Source: Rhizomicrobium sp.
GTDB lineage: Bacteria; Pseudomonadota; Alphaproteobacteria; Micropepsales; Micropepsaceae
Direction: 5' to 3'
Assembly: GCA_037200045.1 (NCBI GenBank)
Contig: JBBCHM010000002.1
Coordinates: 558,001 to 622,000 of the forward strand
Length of the DNA stretch: 64,000 bases
In this document: positions 17,255-25,581 of the stretch, in pieces
How positions within the stretch are numbered: position 1 is the stretch's first letter
Layout: each line of letters begins with the position of its first letter
The notes under the pieces: generated by a model
The model's input: the letters and a program-made list of their open reading frames with translations, nothing else
The model's database searches: none
What the model was told of the DNA's origin: nothing
Program-made: the position numbers and the translations under genes

Positions 17255-18772
17255 TCAGGTGCCGCAGAAGGTCTGCAGCACGATCTCGTCCGGCTGGGGC
17301 GCGTCGGCGTAGGCGGCGAAGTCCGGCTGATCGTCATAGGGCTTCGACAGGACGGTCAGCAATTCCTCGAACGGCGCGTAATCGTCGCGCTCCTGCGCCG
17401 CGGCGATGGCCGCTTCGATGCGATGGTTGCGCGGAATGAAGGCGGGATTGACGGCGCGCATGGCGGTGGCCCGCGCCGCCGGCGCGACATGCTCCAGCGC
17501 CAGCCGCGCGCGCCATTTGTCGAGCCAGACGTCGAGCGCGGCGGCGTTGTCGAACAGCGCGCGCAGGCCTTCGACCGCGCCTGCGTCGCCCGCGCTGTCG
17601 GCGAGGCGGCGGAAGGTCAGCGTGAAATCGGCGCGGCCGTCCGCCATGTGGCGGAAGAACTCGCCGATCAGCGGCAGGTCGTCGTCATAGCCTTGCGCGA
17701 ATCCGAACTTCGCCCGCAGCCCTTCGTAATAGGCCGCCTCGAACAACGGCGGATAGGTGTCGATCGCCGCCTGCGCGGTCTTGATCGCGCTGTCCTCGTC
17801 CACGCCCAGCAGCGGCAACAGCGCCTGGGCGAAGCGCACCAGATTCCACTGGGCGATGCGCGGCTGGTTGCCGAAGGCGTAGCGGCCACCTTGGTCGATG
17901 GAGCTGAACACCTTGGCCGGATCGTAGGCGTCCATGAAGGCGCAGGGACCGTAGTCGATCGTCTCGCCGGCGATGGAGGTGTTGTCCGTGTTCATCACGC
18001 CGTGGATGAAGCCGATGAGCTGCCAGCGCGCCACCAGGCTCGCCGTCCGCGCGATGACCGCGTCCAGCAGGGCGCGATAGTCGCCCCGCGCCACCTCGGG
18101 ATAGAGCCGCGCGATCACATAGTCGGCGAGCGTCCGCACGCCTTCGGTATCGCCGCGATTGCCGAAATATTCGAAAGTGCCGACCCGCACATGGCTCTTC
18201 GACACCCGCGTCAGCACCGCGCCGGGCAGCAGGCCCTCCTGGCGCAGCATGCGCTCGCCGGTCGTCACCGCCGCCAGCGTGCGCGTCGTCGGAATGCCGA
18301 GCGCCGCCATCGCCTCGCTGACGATATATTCGCGCAGGACCGGCCCCAGCGCGGCGCGGCCGTCGCCGTTGCGCGAGAACGGTGTCGGGCCGGAGCCCTT
18401 GAGCTGGATGTCGTAGCGCACCCCGTCGCGCGCCACGACCTCGCCCAACAGGACGGCGCGGCCGTCGCCCAGGCGCGGCACCCAATTGCCGAATTGATGC
18501 CCGGCATAGGCCATGGCGAGCGGATCGGCGCCGGCGGGCACGCGATTGCCGGCGAGCGCCGCCACGCCGTCCGCCGATGCAAGACGCGCGGGATCGATGC
18601 CGAGTTGACGTGCCAATTCGGCGTTGACCTTGATCAGGCGCGGCGCCGCGACCGGGGTCGGCGCCTGGCGCGCATAGAACCGCTCCGGCAGAAGCGCATA
18701 GCTGTTGTCGAACGGAAAAGTCGGCGGCGCGATGTTCGCGCGATCAACATCCAGAATGGAAAACTCGCTCAT
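17255..18772 (-). CDS. selO: Protein adenylyltransferase SelO (YdiU)
   Basis: A pseudokinase-fold enzyme that transfers AMP from ATP to Ser/Thr/Tyr of proteins, linked to redox homeostasis in the family. The 505-residue product shows family hallmarks: YAGHQFGNWVPRLGDGRA, IQLKGSGPTPFSRNGDGRA, GFIHGVMNTDNTSI (catalytic/metal Asn and Asp region) and TIDYGPCAFMD. The third residue from the end is cysteine (FCGT), the place where eukaryotic SelO carries selenocysteine. ATG at 18772; an upstream in-frame ATG at 18802 would add ten residues without homology. Confidence 0.93.
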   Translation of the reverse strand: MSEFSILDVDRANIAPPTFPFDNSYALLPERFYARQAPTPVAAPRLIKVNAELARQLGIDPARLASADGVAALAGNRVPAGADPLAMAYAGHQFGNWVPRLGDGRAVLLGEVVARDGVRYDIQLKGSGPTPFSRNGDGRAALGPVLREYIVSEAMAALGIPTTRTLAAVTTGERMLRQEGLLPGAVLTRVSKSHVRVGTFEYFGNRGDTEGVRTLADYVIARLYPEVARGDYRALLDAVIARTASLVARWQLIGFIHGVMNTDNTSIAGETIDYGPCAFMDAYDPAKVFSSIDQGGRYAFGNQPRIAQWNLVRFAQALLPLLGVDEDSAIKTAQAAIDTYPPLFEAAYYEGLRAKFGFAQGYDDDLPLIGEFFRHMADGRADFTLTFRRLADSAGDAGAVEGLRALFDNAAALDVWLDKWRARLALEHVAPAARATAMRAVNPAFIPRNHRIEAAIAAAQERDDYAPFEELLTVLSKPYDDQPDFAAYADAPQPDEIVLQTFCGT

Positions 18773-18888
18773 GTGCGGCACTATATCAGCACCGCACGGC
18801 AAGGCGCGACCGAATAGCCGGGGCCGGAACCTTGCGACCGACGCCCCGCCCGCCCTAGCCTTCCCGGCGCCTTTCCGCCGGGGTTTCC

Positions 18889-20706
18889 ATGCTCAGCCGC
18901 CGCAAATTCCTCGCCTCGACCGTCGCCGTCGCGGGCGCGCTCGCCGCGCAGCCGCTCTATGCCGCGCCCGCTTCGGGCGAGGCGGCCAAGCTCAACGCGC
19001 TGCTCGACGCCATCTTCCAGGAGACGCTGCGGCAGAATCCGGAAGGCGCGACGCAGCTCGGCTTCGACAAGGGCGCCAACGCCGATCTCAAGAGCAAGCT
19101 GCGCGACGAATCCGGCGCCGGCATCGCGGCGTCGAAGGCGCTGGCCGCCGACCAGCTCCGCCGCCTCCGCCAGATCGACGCGAACGCGCTGACCGGCATG
19201 GACCGGGTGAACTACGACACGCTTCTCTATACGCGCGAATCGGCGGTCGCGATCGGCGCCTTCGATTTCGGCGGCACGTCCTATGGTCCCTCGCCCTATG
19301 TGGTGAGCCAGCTCACCGGCGCCTACCAGTCGGTGCCCGACTTCCTCGACACCAAGCACCGCATCGAGACCGCGGCCGACGCCGACGCCTATCTCGCGCG
19401 GCTGGACGCCTTCGCCGGCCAGATCGCCGACAACACCGAACGCATGCGCCACGACGCGGCCGAGGGCGTCGCGCCGCCGGACTTCCTGCTCGACCGCGCG
19501 CTGGAGCAGATGACGGCGACCCGCACCACCGCCGACAAATCGCTGCTCGTCGCCTCCATCGCGCGGCGCGCCAAGGAGAAGGGGCTGAGCGACGACTATG
19601 CGACGAAGGCCGCCGCGATCTATGACGCGAAGATCGGCCCGGCGCTGGACGGCCTGATCGCCGAAACCAAGACGCTGCGCGCCACCGCCGCGCATGACGC
19701 GGGGCTCTGGCGTTTCGCCCAGGGCGAGGCGTTCTATGCCGCGGCGCTGCGTTCGGCCACGACGACCAGCCTTTCGCCCGACGCGATCCACCAACTCGGC
19801 CTCGACCAGGGCAAGGAGATCGCGGCGCGGATCGACACGCTGCTGCAAAAGCAGGGCATGACGCAGGGCACGGTCGGCGAGCGCATCCTCGCGCTCTACA
19901 AGCAGGAGGTCTATCCCAACACCGACGACGGCAAGGCGCAGTGCATCGCCTATTGCAACCAGCGGCTGGCGGAGATCCGCCCGCATCTGCCCAGCGTCTT
20001 CAAGCGCCTGCCCGACTACAAATTCGAGGTCCGCCGCGTGCCGGTGCAGACCGAGCCCGGCGCGGCCTCGGCGTTCTCGCAGCCGCCGACGCTCGACGGC
20101 ACGCGGCCCGGCATCGTCTATTTCAACCTGCATGACAGCGCCGAATGGCCCAAATGGTGCCTGTCGACCACCGTCTTCCACGAGGGCCTGCCGGGGCACC
20201 AGCTCGAAGGCGGCCTCGCGCTCGGCAATGCCGGCCTGCCGCTGATCCGCAAGATCACCGGCTTCTCCGGCTATGCCGAGGGCTGGGCGCTCTATGCCGA
20301 GCAGCTCGCCGACGAGATCGGCATGTATGACGACGATCCGTTGGGCCGCATCGGCTATCTGAAATTCCAGCTCTTCCGCGCCAACCGCTGCGTCGTCGAC
20401 ACCGGCATCCATCACCTGAAATGGAGCCGCGAGCAGGCGATCCAGTATTTCGTCGAGCATGGCGGCGACGCGCCCGGCTTCGCGACCCGCGAAGTCGAGC
20501 GCTATTGCGCCACGCCCGGCCAGGCCTGCAGCTACAAGCTCGGCCACACGGTGTGGACCAAGGCGCGCGAGCGCGCCAAGGCCGCGCTCGGCGCCAAATA
20601 CGACATCAAGGACTTCCACGAGGCCGGCCTGGACTGCGGCCGGGTGCCGCTCGACGTGCTCGACGGCGTGATCGACCGCTATATCGCGGCGAAGTCCGCG
20701 AGCTGA
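18889..20706 (+). CDS. DUF885 family peptidase-like protein, Tat-type signal
   Basis: A 605-residue exported protein. The N-terminus SRRKFLASTVAVAGALAA has the twin arginines and hydrophobic stretch of a Tat signal. The DUF885 domain fills the rest and carries HEGLPGH near residue 431 (HExxH-like zinc motif) and a conserved downstream FSGYAEGWALYAE. Family members are presumed metallopeptidases; no substrate is established here. It is flanked by selO (divergent) and a small exported protein (convergent). Confidence 0.85.
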   Translation: MLSRRKFLASTVAVAGALAAQPLYAAPASGEAAKLNALLDAIFQETLRQNPEGATQLGFDKGANADLKSKLRDESGAGIAASKALAADQLRRLRQIDANALTGMDRVNYDTLLYTRESAVAIGAFDFGGTSYGPSPYVVSQLTGAYQSVPDFLDTKHRIETAADADAYLARLDAFAGQIADNTERMRHDAAEGVAPPDFLLDRALEQMTATRTTADKSLLVASIARRAKEKGLSDDYATKAAAIYDAKIGPALDGLIAETKTLRATAAHDAGLWRFAQGEAFYAAALRSATTTSLSPDAIHQLGLDQGKEIAARIDTLLQKQGMTQGTVGERILALYKQEVYPNTDDGKAQCIAYCNQRLAEIRPHLPSVFKRLPDYKFEVRRVPVQTEPGAASAFSQPPTLDGTRPGIVYFNLHDSAEWPKWCLSTTVFHEGLPGHQLEGGLALGNAGLPLIRKITGFSGYAEGWALYAEQLADEIGMYDDDPLGRIGYLKFQLFRANRCVVDTGIHHLKWSREQAIQYFVEHGGDAPGFATREVERYCATPGQACSYKLGHTVWTKARERAKAALGAKYDIKDFHEAGLDCGRVPLDVLDGVIDRYIAAKSAS

Positions 20707-20715
20707 GCGGCGGCC

Positions 20716-21117
20716 TTAGGGCTTGAACTTCTTCGGGATCGCGGCGGCTTCCTGCGGCGTCAGCGGCGTCATCGTCTTGACGATGCACACCGACTGGATG
20801 CCGCCCGGCGTCTGGCCGACCTTGATGTCCCAGTCCAGCGCGGAACACACCAGGGAGCTTCCGCGCCATTGCGTGACGAGATAGGCGCTCGGCCACAGCA
20901 GCGCGGGACAGGAGGCGGCCAGGTCCAGGCGGTAGTATTGATGCATGTTCACCCGGACGTTGATCGTCTTGGCGTCGGCGGCCTTCCAGTTCTCGAAATT
21001 GCGGATCTGAAAACAGGCGGGGGGCGCCTTCGTCGACGGCGCTTCGTCGGCGCGGGCCGCGGCCAGCGGCAGCATCGATCCCAGGGCCAGGGCGAAAACG
21101 GCAGTCGGTAGCCTCAT
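20716..21117 (-). CDS. Small exported protein, DUF6491-like
   Basis: A 133-residue protein with a clear signal peptide cleaved after about residue 23. The mature part contains four cysteines and the pattern CFQIRNFENWKAADAKTINV followed by a YRLDLAASCPAL segment, which resembles the DUF6491 family of periplasmic proteins in Caulobacter and sphingomonads. No function is known. An AT-rich promoter-like stretch lies upstream at 21180-21230. The ATG at 21117 starts directly at the signal peptide. Confidence 0.6.
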   Translation of the reverse strand: MRLPTAVFALALGSMLPLAAARADEAPSTKAPPACFQIRNFENWKAADAKTINVRVNMHQYYRLDLAASCPALLWPSAYLVTQWRGSSLVCSALDWDIKVGQTPGGIQSVCIVKTMTPLTPQEAAAIPKKFKP

Positions 21118-21230
21118 GATACACTCCACGATTAGCCCCTCGGGCAGTATATCAAGCCTCGCCCCTCCCGGATCAATATTCCATTCGCCGCTTATCGTAA
21201 ATTTTATAATCGTATCATTTTGTCCGTAAA

Positions 21231-22061
21231 TCAGCGGCGCTTGGTCTTGTCGTAGGCGGCGAGGCCCGGCTTGTACGACTTGTCGTCGATGAACTGGCGG
21301 ATGCCTTCCTTGCGGCCGTCATTGTCGAAGCTGTTGGCCGCTTCCTGGGCGCGGATCAGGTATTCCTCGGCGTTCTCATAGGTCATCTCGCGCACGCGCC
21401 GCACCGCGTCCTTGGCCGCCTTCAGCGTGACGGGGTTCTTCTGCAAGAGGACGCTCGCGACCTCGCGGACGCGCGCCTCCAGCCCGGCCAGGGGCACCGC
21501 CTCGTTGACGAGCCGCCACTCCGCCGCCTTCTTGCCGTCGATCGGCTCGCCGGTGAGGGCGTGGTACATCGCATCGCGCATCGGCATCAGCTCGGTGGCG
21601 ACCTTGGTCGCGCCGCCGCCCGGCAGGATGCCCCAATTGATCTCGCTGAGGCCGAACTTCGCCTCCTCCGCCGCGAAGGCGAGATCGCAGGCGAAAAGCG
21701 GGCCATAGCCGCCGCCGAAGCACCAGCCATTGACCATCGCGATGGTCGGCTTCTGGTACCAGCGAAGCTGGCGCCACCAGGTATAGGCCGCGCGCTGAGC
21801 GCGCCGCGTGCCGGAGAGGCCCTGGGCCTCGGTCTCGCGGAAATATTCCTTGAGGTCCATGCCGGCGGACCACGCCTCGCCCTCGCCGGTCAGCACCAAG
21901 ACGCCGACATCGTCGCGGAATTCCAGATGGTCGAGCGCCAGCGCCATCTCGCGGTTGAGGGTCGGGCTCATCGCGTTGCGCTTGGCGGGGCGGGCGAAGC
22001 GCAGCCAGCCGATGCCGCTGTCGATGGAATAGGAGACGGTGGTGAATTTGGGTTCGGACAC
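21231..22061 (-). CDS. ech: Hydroxycinnamoyl-CoA hydratase-lyase (feruloyl-CoA to vanillin)
   Basis: Crotonase-fold enzyme of 276 residues. It hydrates the double bond of feruloyl-, caffeoyl- or coumaroyl-CoA and cleaves it to the hydroxybenzaldehyde and acetyl-CoA. It closely follows Pseudomonas HCHL: NAMSPTLNREM, AGMDLKEYFRE, KPTIAMVNGWCFGGG, FGLSEINWGI and DDKSYKPGLAAY. The general acid-base Glu is kept (Glu140, HCHL Glu143), as is Tyr73 (HCHL Tyr75). HCHL Ser123 is replaced by Gly120 (GGGYGPL). It is downstream of a VOC protein by 13 bases and shares its promoter. Ferulate must first be activated by a CoA ligase; candidates lie at 29196 and 45086. Confidence 0.87.
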   Translation of the reverse strand: MSEPKFTTVSYSIDSGIGWLRFARPAKRNAMSPTLNREMALALDHLEFRDDVGVLVLTGEGEAWSAGMDLKEYFRETEAQGLSGTRRAQRAAYTWWRQLRWYQKPTIAMVNGWCFGGGYGPLFACDLAFAAEEAKFGLSEINWGILPGGGATKVATELMPMRDAMYHALTGEPIDGKKAAEWRLVNEAVPLAGLEARVREVASVLLQKNPVTLKAAKDAVRRVREMTYENAEEYLIRAQEAANSFDNDGRKEGIRQFIDDKSYKPGLAAYDKTKRR

Positions 22062-22074
22062 GGGCGTTCTCTCT

Positions 22075-22614
22075 TTAGCCGAAGGAGCGGACGGGATTGC
22101 TGCCGTCCCAGGTCAGCGCGGCGCCATAGAAGCCGCCGAAGGCGCGCTCCATGCCGGGACTGGTCTCGATCAATTCGACGAAGCCGGGCAGCGAACCCTT
22201 GGTTTCGAGATAGGCCACCTCGCCGCCCGTCGGCACGCCGAGGCGGAACGCGACCTCCATCCCCATCGCTTCGTAGCGCGCGAGGTCGGAGGCGAAATCG
22301 GCGCTCGCGATGCCCCAGTGATGGAACCCGTAGCCGCTGCGGTCGATCAGTTCCTTGTAGACGGAAGGATGATCGTCATTGGGCTGGATCAGCTCGATGT
22401 TCATGTGGCCGGCGAACGACATCGCCAGCGTGATGTCGGCCTTGGACGGCCTGCCGCGATAGACCGGATCGACGCCGGTGAAGTGATCGAGCACGAACCA
22501 CGGCCCGACGTTCAGCCGCTTGACCCATTCGTCGATCGCCGCGCGCAGATCCTTCACGACATAGGCCATCTGCATGATGCCCTTGTCGGGCTGGCCGAAA
22601 TTCAGATGCGCCAT
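22075..22614 (-). CDS. VOC (glyoxalase-fold) family protein
   Basis: A 179-residue protein with two betaalphabetabetabeta modules of the vicinal-oxygen-chelate superfamily. Putative metal ligands are Gln (GIMQMAYVV), Glu (NIELIQP), His (GFHHWGI) and Glu (GFVELIE); glutamine replaces the commoner first-site histidine. VOC enzymes include dioxygenases, lyases and epimerases; the substrate here is unknown, but the gene leads a two-gene operon with the hydroxycinnamoyl-CoA hydratase-lyase and has the island motif in its upstream region. ATG at 22614 follows CGGGGGGAA. Confidence 0.8.
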   Translation of the reverse strand: MAHLNFGQPDKGIMQMAYVVKDLRAAIDEWVKRLNVGPWFVLDHFTGVDPVYRGRPSKADITLAMSFAGHMNIELIQPNDDHPSVYKELIDRSGYGFHHWGIASADFASDLARYEAMGMEVAFRLGVPTGGEVAYLETKGSLPGFVELIETSPGMERAFGGFYGAALTWDGSNPVRSFG

Positions 22615-22639
22615 GCGCAATTCCCCCCGTTTCGTCTTA

Positions 22640-22651
22640 TTTGTAAGCAAC
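22640..22651. promoter_or_regulatory. Island motif TTTGTAAGCAAC
   Basis: Lies 26-37 bases upstream of the VOC/HCHL operon start. Differs at one position from the consensus TTTGTATGCAAC seen at 33536, 35427 and 40368. Candidate operator, by recurrence and position. Confidence 0.45.
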
Positions 22652-22734
22652 ACACACGATGTTAGCGCAAGCCGCGTCCGCCTGGCAAACAAGCCGGGCG
22701 GAGACGTCCTGACCAATTGATGAGCGGCGGCGGC

Positions 22735-25581
22735 CTATTCCGCGGCGGCCACGGGTGCGGCGATCTGCCGGCTCTCGGCGCTGTGCCTGCGGTAGGCGTC
22801 CTGCCATTCGGTCGGCCCGTTGGAGGGCGCGACCTGGACCGCGGTGACCTTGTATTCCGGGCAGTTGGTCGCCCAGTCGGAATATTCCGTGGTCACGACA
22901 TTGGCCTGGGTGTCGGGATGATGGAACGTCGTGTAGACGACGCCCGGCGCCACGCGGTCGGTGATCAGGGCGCGCAGCGCGGTCGATCCGGCGCGGCTTT
23001 GCAGCTTCACCCAGTCGCCGTCGCGGATGCCGCGTTCCTCGGCGTCGTGCGGATGGATCTCCAGCCGGTCTTCCTGGTGCCACGCCACATTGGCGGTGCG
23101 GCGGGTCTGGGCGCCGACATTATATTGGCTGAGGATGCGCCCCGTGGTCAGCAGCAGCGGGAAGCGCGGGCCGACCTTCTCGTCGGTCGGCACATATTCC
23201 GTCAGCACGAAATTGCCCTTGCCGCGCACGAAATGGCCGATATGCATGACGGGCGTGCCGTCCGGCGCCTGGTCGTTGCACGGCCACTGGATCGAACCCA
23301 TCTCCTCCAGCCTGGCGTAGCTGACGCCCGTGAAGGTCGGCGTGAGGCGGGCGATCTCGTCCATGATCTGCGACGGATGCTCATAAGCCATGGGAATGCC
23401 CATCGCGTCGGCCAGGCGCAGCGTGACCTCCCAATCGGCGAGGCCGGCCTTCGGCGCCATCACCTTGCGCACGCGCTGGATGCGGCGCTCGGCGTTGGTG
23501 AAGGTGCCGTCCTTCTCCAGGAAGGTCGAGCCCGGCAGGAAGACATGCGCGTAGTCGGCGGTCTCGTTGAGGAAAAGGTCGTGCACCACGACGCATTCCA
23601 TCGCCGCGAGGCCGGCCATGACGTGCTTGGTATTGGGATCGGACTGCAGGATGTCCTCGCCCTGGATGTAGATGCCCTTGAAGCGGCCCTCGACCGCCGC
23701 GTCGAGCATGTTGGGAATGCGCAAGCCCGGCTCGCTGTCGAGCGCGCCGCCCCAGGCGGCCTCGAACAAGGCGCGCGTCGCGTCGTCGGAGACATGGCGG
23801 TAGCCGGACAGCTCGTGCGGGAACGAGCCCATGTCGCACGCGCCCTGAACGTTGTTCTGGCCGCGCAGCGGATTCACGCCGACGCCTTCGCGGCCGATAT
23901 TGCCGGTCGCCATGGCGAGATTGGCGATGGCCATGACCGTCGTCGAGCCCTGGCTGTGCTCGGTCACGCCGAGGCCGTAATAGATCGCGGAGTTCGGCCC
24001 CTTCGCGTAGAGCCGCGCGGCGCCGCGCACCTGCTCCGCCGGCACGCCGGTGAAGATTTCGGTCGCTTCCGGGCTGCGCGACGGATCGGCGACGAAGGCC
24101 GACCATTCGGCGAAGGAATCGGCGTCGCCGCGCTCGCGCACGAAATCCTCGGCGACCAGCCCTTCGGTGACGATGACATGCGCCAGCGCGGTCAGCAGCG
24201 CGACATTGGTGCCGGGCTTGATCGGAAGGTGATAATCCGCCGCGACATGGGGCGTGTGCACCAGATCGATGCGGCGCGGATCGACCACGATCAACCGGGC
24301 GCCTTCGCGCAGCCGCTTCTTCATGCGCGAGGCGAAGACCGGATGGCCGTCGGTCGGGTTGGCGCCGATCACGAGAATGACATCGGCCTGTTCGACGGAA
24401 TCGAAATCCTGCGTGCCGGCCGAGGTGCCGAACGCGGTCTTGAGGCCGTAGCCGGTCGGCGAGTGGCAGACGCGGGCGCAGGTGTCGACATTGTTGTTGC
24501 CGAAGACGTGGCGCACCAGCTTCTGGACCAGATAGGCCTCCTCATTGGTGCAGCGCGACGAGGTGATGCCGCCGAGCGCGCCGCGGCCGTATTTCGCCTG
24601 GATGCGCTTGAACTCCGACGCCGTGTGGGCGAACGCCTCGTCCCAACTCACCTCGCGCCACGGATCGGCGATGTTGGCGCGGATCATCGGCTTGAGGATT
24701 CGATCCTTGTGCTGGGCATAGCCCCAGGCGAAGCGGCCCTTGACGCAGGAATGGCCGTGGTTCGCCTTGCCGTCCTTGTGCGGCACCATGCGCACGACTT
24801 CCTCGCCGCGCATCTCGGCCTTGAAGGTGCAGCCGACGCCGCAATAGGCGCAGGTCGTGACCGCGGAATGCTCCGGCTGGCCGATTTCGATGACGGATTT
24901 CTCGATCAGCGTGGCGGTCGGGCAGGCCTGTACGCAGGCGCCGCAGGAGACGCATTCGGAGTCGAAGAAATCCTCCGCCGCGCCGGCGGTGACGCGGGAT
25001 TCGAATCCGCGCGCCCCGATGGTCAGCGCGAAGGTGCCCTGCACTTCCTCGCAGGCCCGCACGCAGCGCGAGCACACGATGCATTTCGACGGGTCATAGG
25101 TGAAGTAGGGATTGGACTCGTCCTTGGTGTCCGCCAGATGGTTGTCGCCGGCATAGCCGTAACGGACCTCGCGCAGGCCGACCGCGCCCGCCATGTCCTG
25201 CAATTCGCAGTCGCCGTTGGCCGCGCAGGTGAGGCAGTCGAGCGGATGATCGGAGATGTAAAGCTCCATCACGCCGCGGCGCAGCTTCTTCAGCCGATCC
25301 GTCTGGGTACGGACCTTCATGCCCTCGGCCACCGGCGTCGTGCAGGAGGCCGGCGTGCCCGGCCGGCCGTCGATCTCGACGAGGCAGAGCCGGCAGGAGC
25401 CGAAGGCCTTGACGTTGTCGGTGGCGCAGAGCTTGGGGACGGCGACGCCGGCGTCCATCGCGGCGCGCATGATCGAGGTGCCTTCGGGCACGTCGAGCGT
25501 CTTGCCGTCGATGGAGACGCGCACGCGTTTGCCCGCTTTGGAGGCGGGGGTGCCGTAATCGATGTCTTCGACCAGACTCAT
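22735..25581 (-). CDS. fdsA: NAD-dependent formate dehydrogenase, alpha (molybdenum) subunit
   Basis: Catalytic subunit of a cytoplasmic FdsABG complex that oxidises formate to CO2. The 948 residues carry, in order: a [2Fe-2S] ferredoxin domain (Cys52, 63, 66, 80), a His-Cys cluster region (Cys116, 119, 125), two [4Fe-4S] motifs (Cys167/170/173/177 and 210/213/216/220), the Mo-domain cluster (Cys244, 247, 251, 279), and the molybdopterin guanine dinucleotide domains. The Mo ligand is cysteine (Cys372 in RVCHSPTGYG), not selenocysteine. ATGA overlap with fdsB gives the start at 25581. The usual downstream fdsC (fdhD-like sulfurtransferase) and fdsD are absent here. Confidence 0.96.
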   Translation of the reverse strand: MSLVEDIDYGTPASKAGKRVRVSIDGKTLDVPEGTSIMRAAMDAGVAVPKLCATDNVKAFGSCRLCLVEIDGRPGTPASCTTPVAEGMKVRTQTDRLKKLRRGVMELYISDHPLDCLTCAANGDCELQDMAGAVGLREVRYGYAGDNHLADTKDESNPYFTYDPSKCIVCSRCVRACEEVQGTFALTIGARGFESRVTAGAAEDFFDSECVSCGACVQACPTATLIEKSVIEIGQPEHSAVTTCAYCGVGCTFKAEMRGEEVVRMVPHKDGKANHGHSCVKGRFAWGYAQHKDRILKPMIRANIADPWREVSWDEAFAHTASEFKRIQAKYGRGALGGITSSRCTNEEAYLVQKLVRHVFGNNNVDTCARVCHSPTGYGLKTAFGTSAGTQDFDSVEQADVILVIGANPTDGHPVFASRMKKRLREGARLIVVDPRRIDLVHTPHVAADYHLPIKPGTNVALLTALAHVIVTEGLVAEDFVRERGDADSFAEWSAFVADPSRSPEATEIFTGVPAEQVRGAARLYAKGPNSAIYYGLGVTEHSQGSTTVMAIANLAMATGNIGREGVGVNPLRGQNNVQGACDMGSFPHELSGYRHVSDDATRALFEAAWGGALDSEPGLRIPNMLDAAVEGRFKGIYIQGEDILQSDPNTKHVMAGLAAMECVVVHDLFLNETADYAHVFLPGSTFLEKDGTFTNAERRIQRVRKVMAPKAGLADWEVTLRLADAMGIPMAYEHPSQIMDEIARLTPTFTGVSYARLEEMGSIQWPCNDQAPDGTPVMHIGHFVRGKGNFVLTEYVPTDEKVGPRFPLLLTTGRILSQYNVGAQTRRTANVAWHQEDRLEIHPHDAEERGIRDGDWVKLQSRAGSTALRALITDRVAPGVVYTTFHHPDTQANVVTTEYSDWATNCPEYKVTAVQVAPSNGPTEWQDAYRRHSAESRQIAAPVAAAE

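Noticed and set aside
17255..18772. Selenoprotein with in-frame UGA
   Set aside because: The C-terminal position is an ordinary cysteine codon (FCGT); no need for selenocysteine.
22735..25581. Selenocysteine formate dehydrogenase
   Set aside because: The Mo-ligand position is Cys372 and the frame contains no internal stop.
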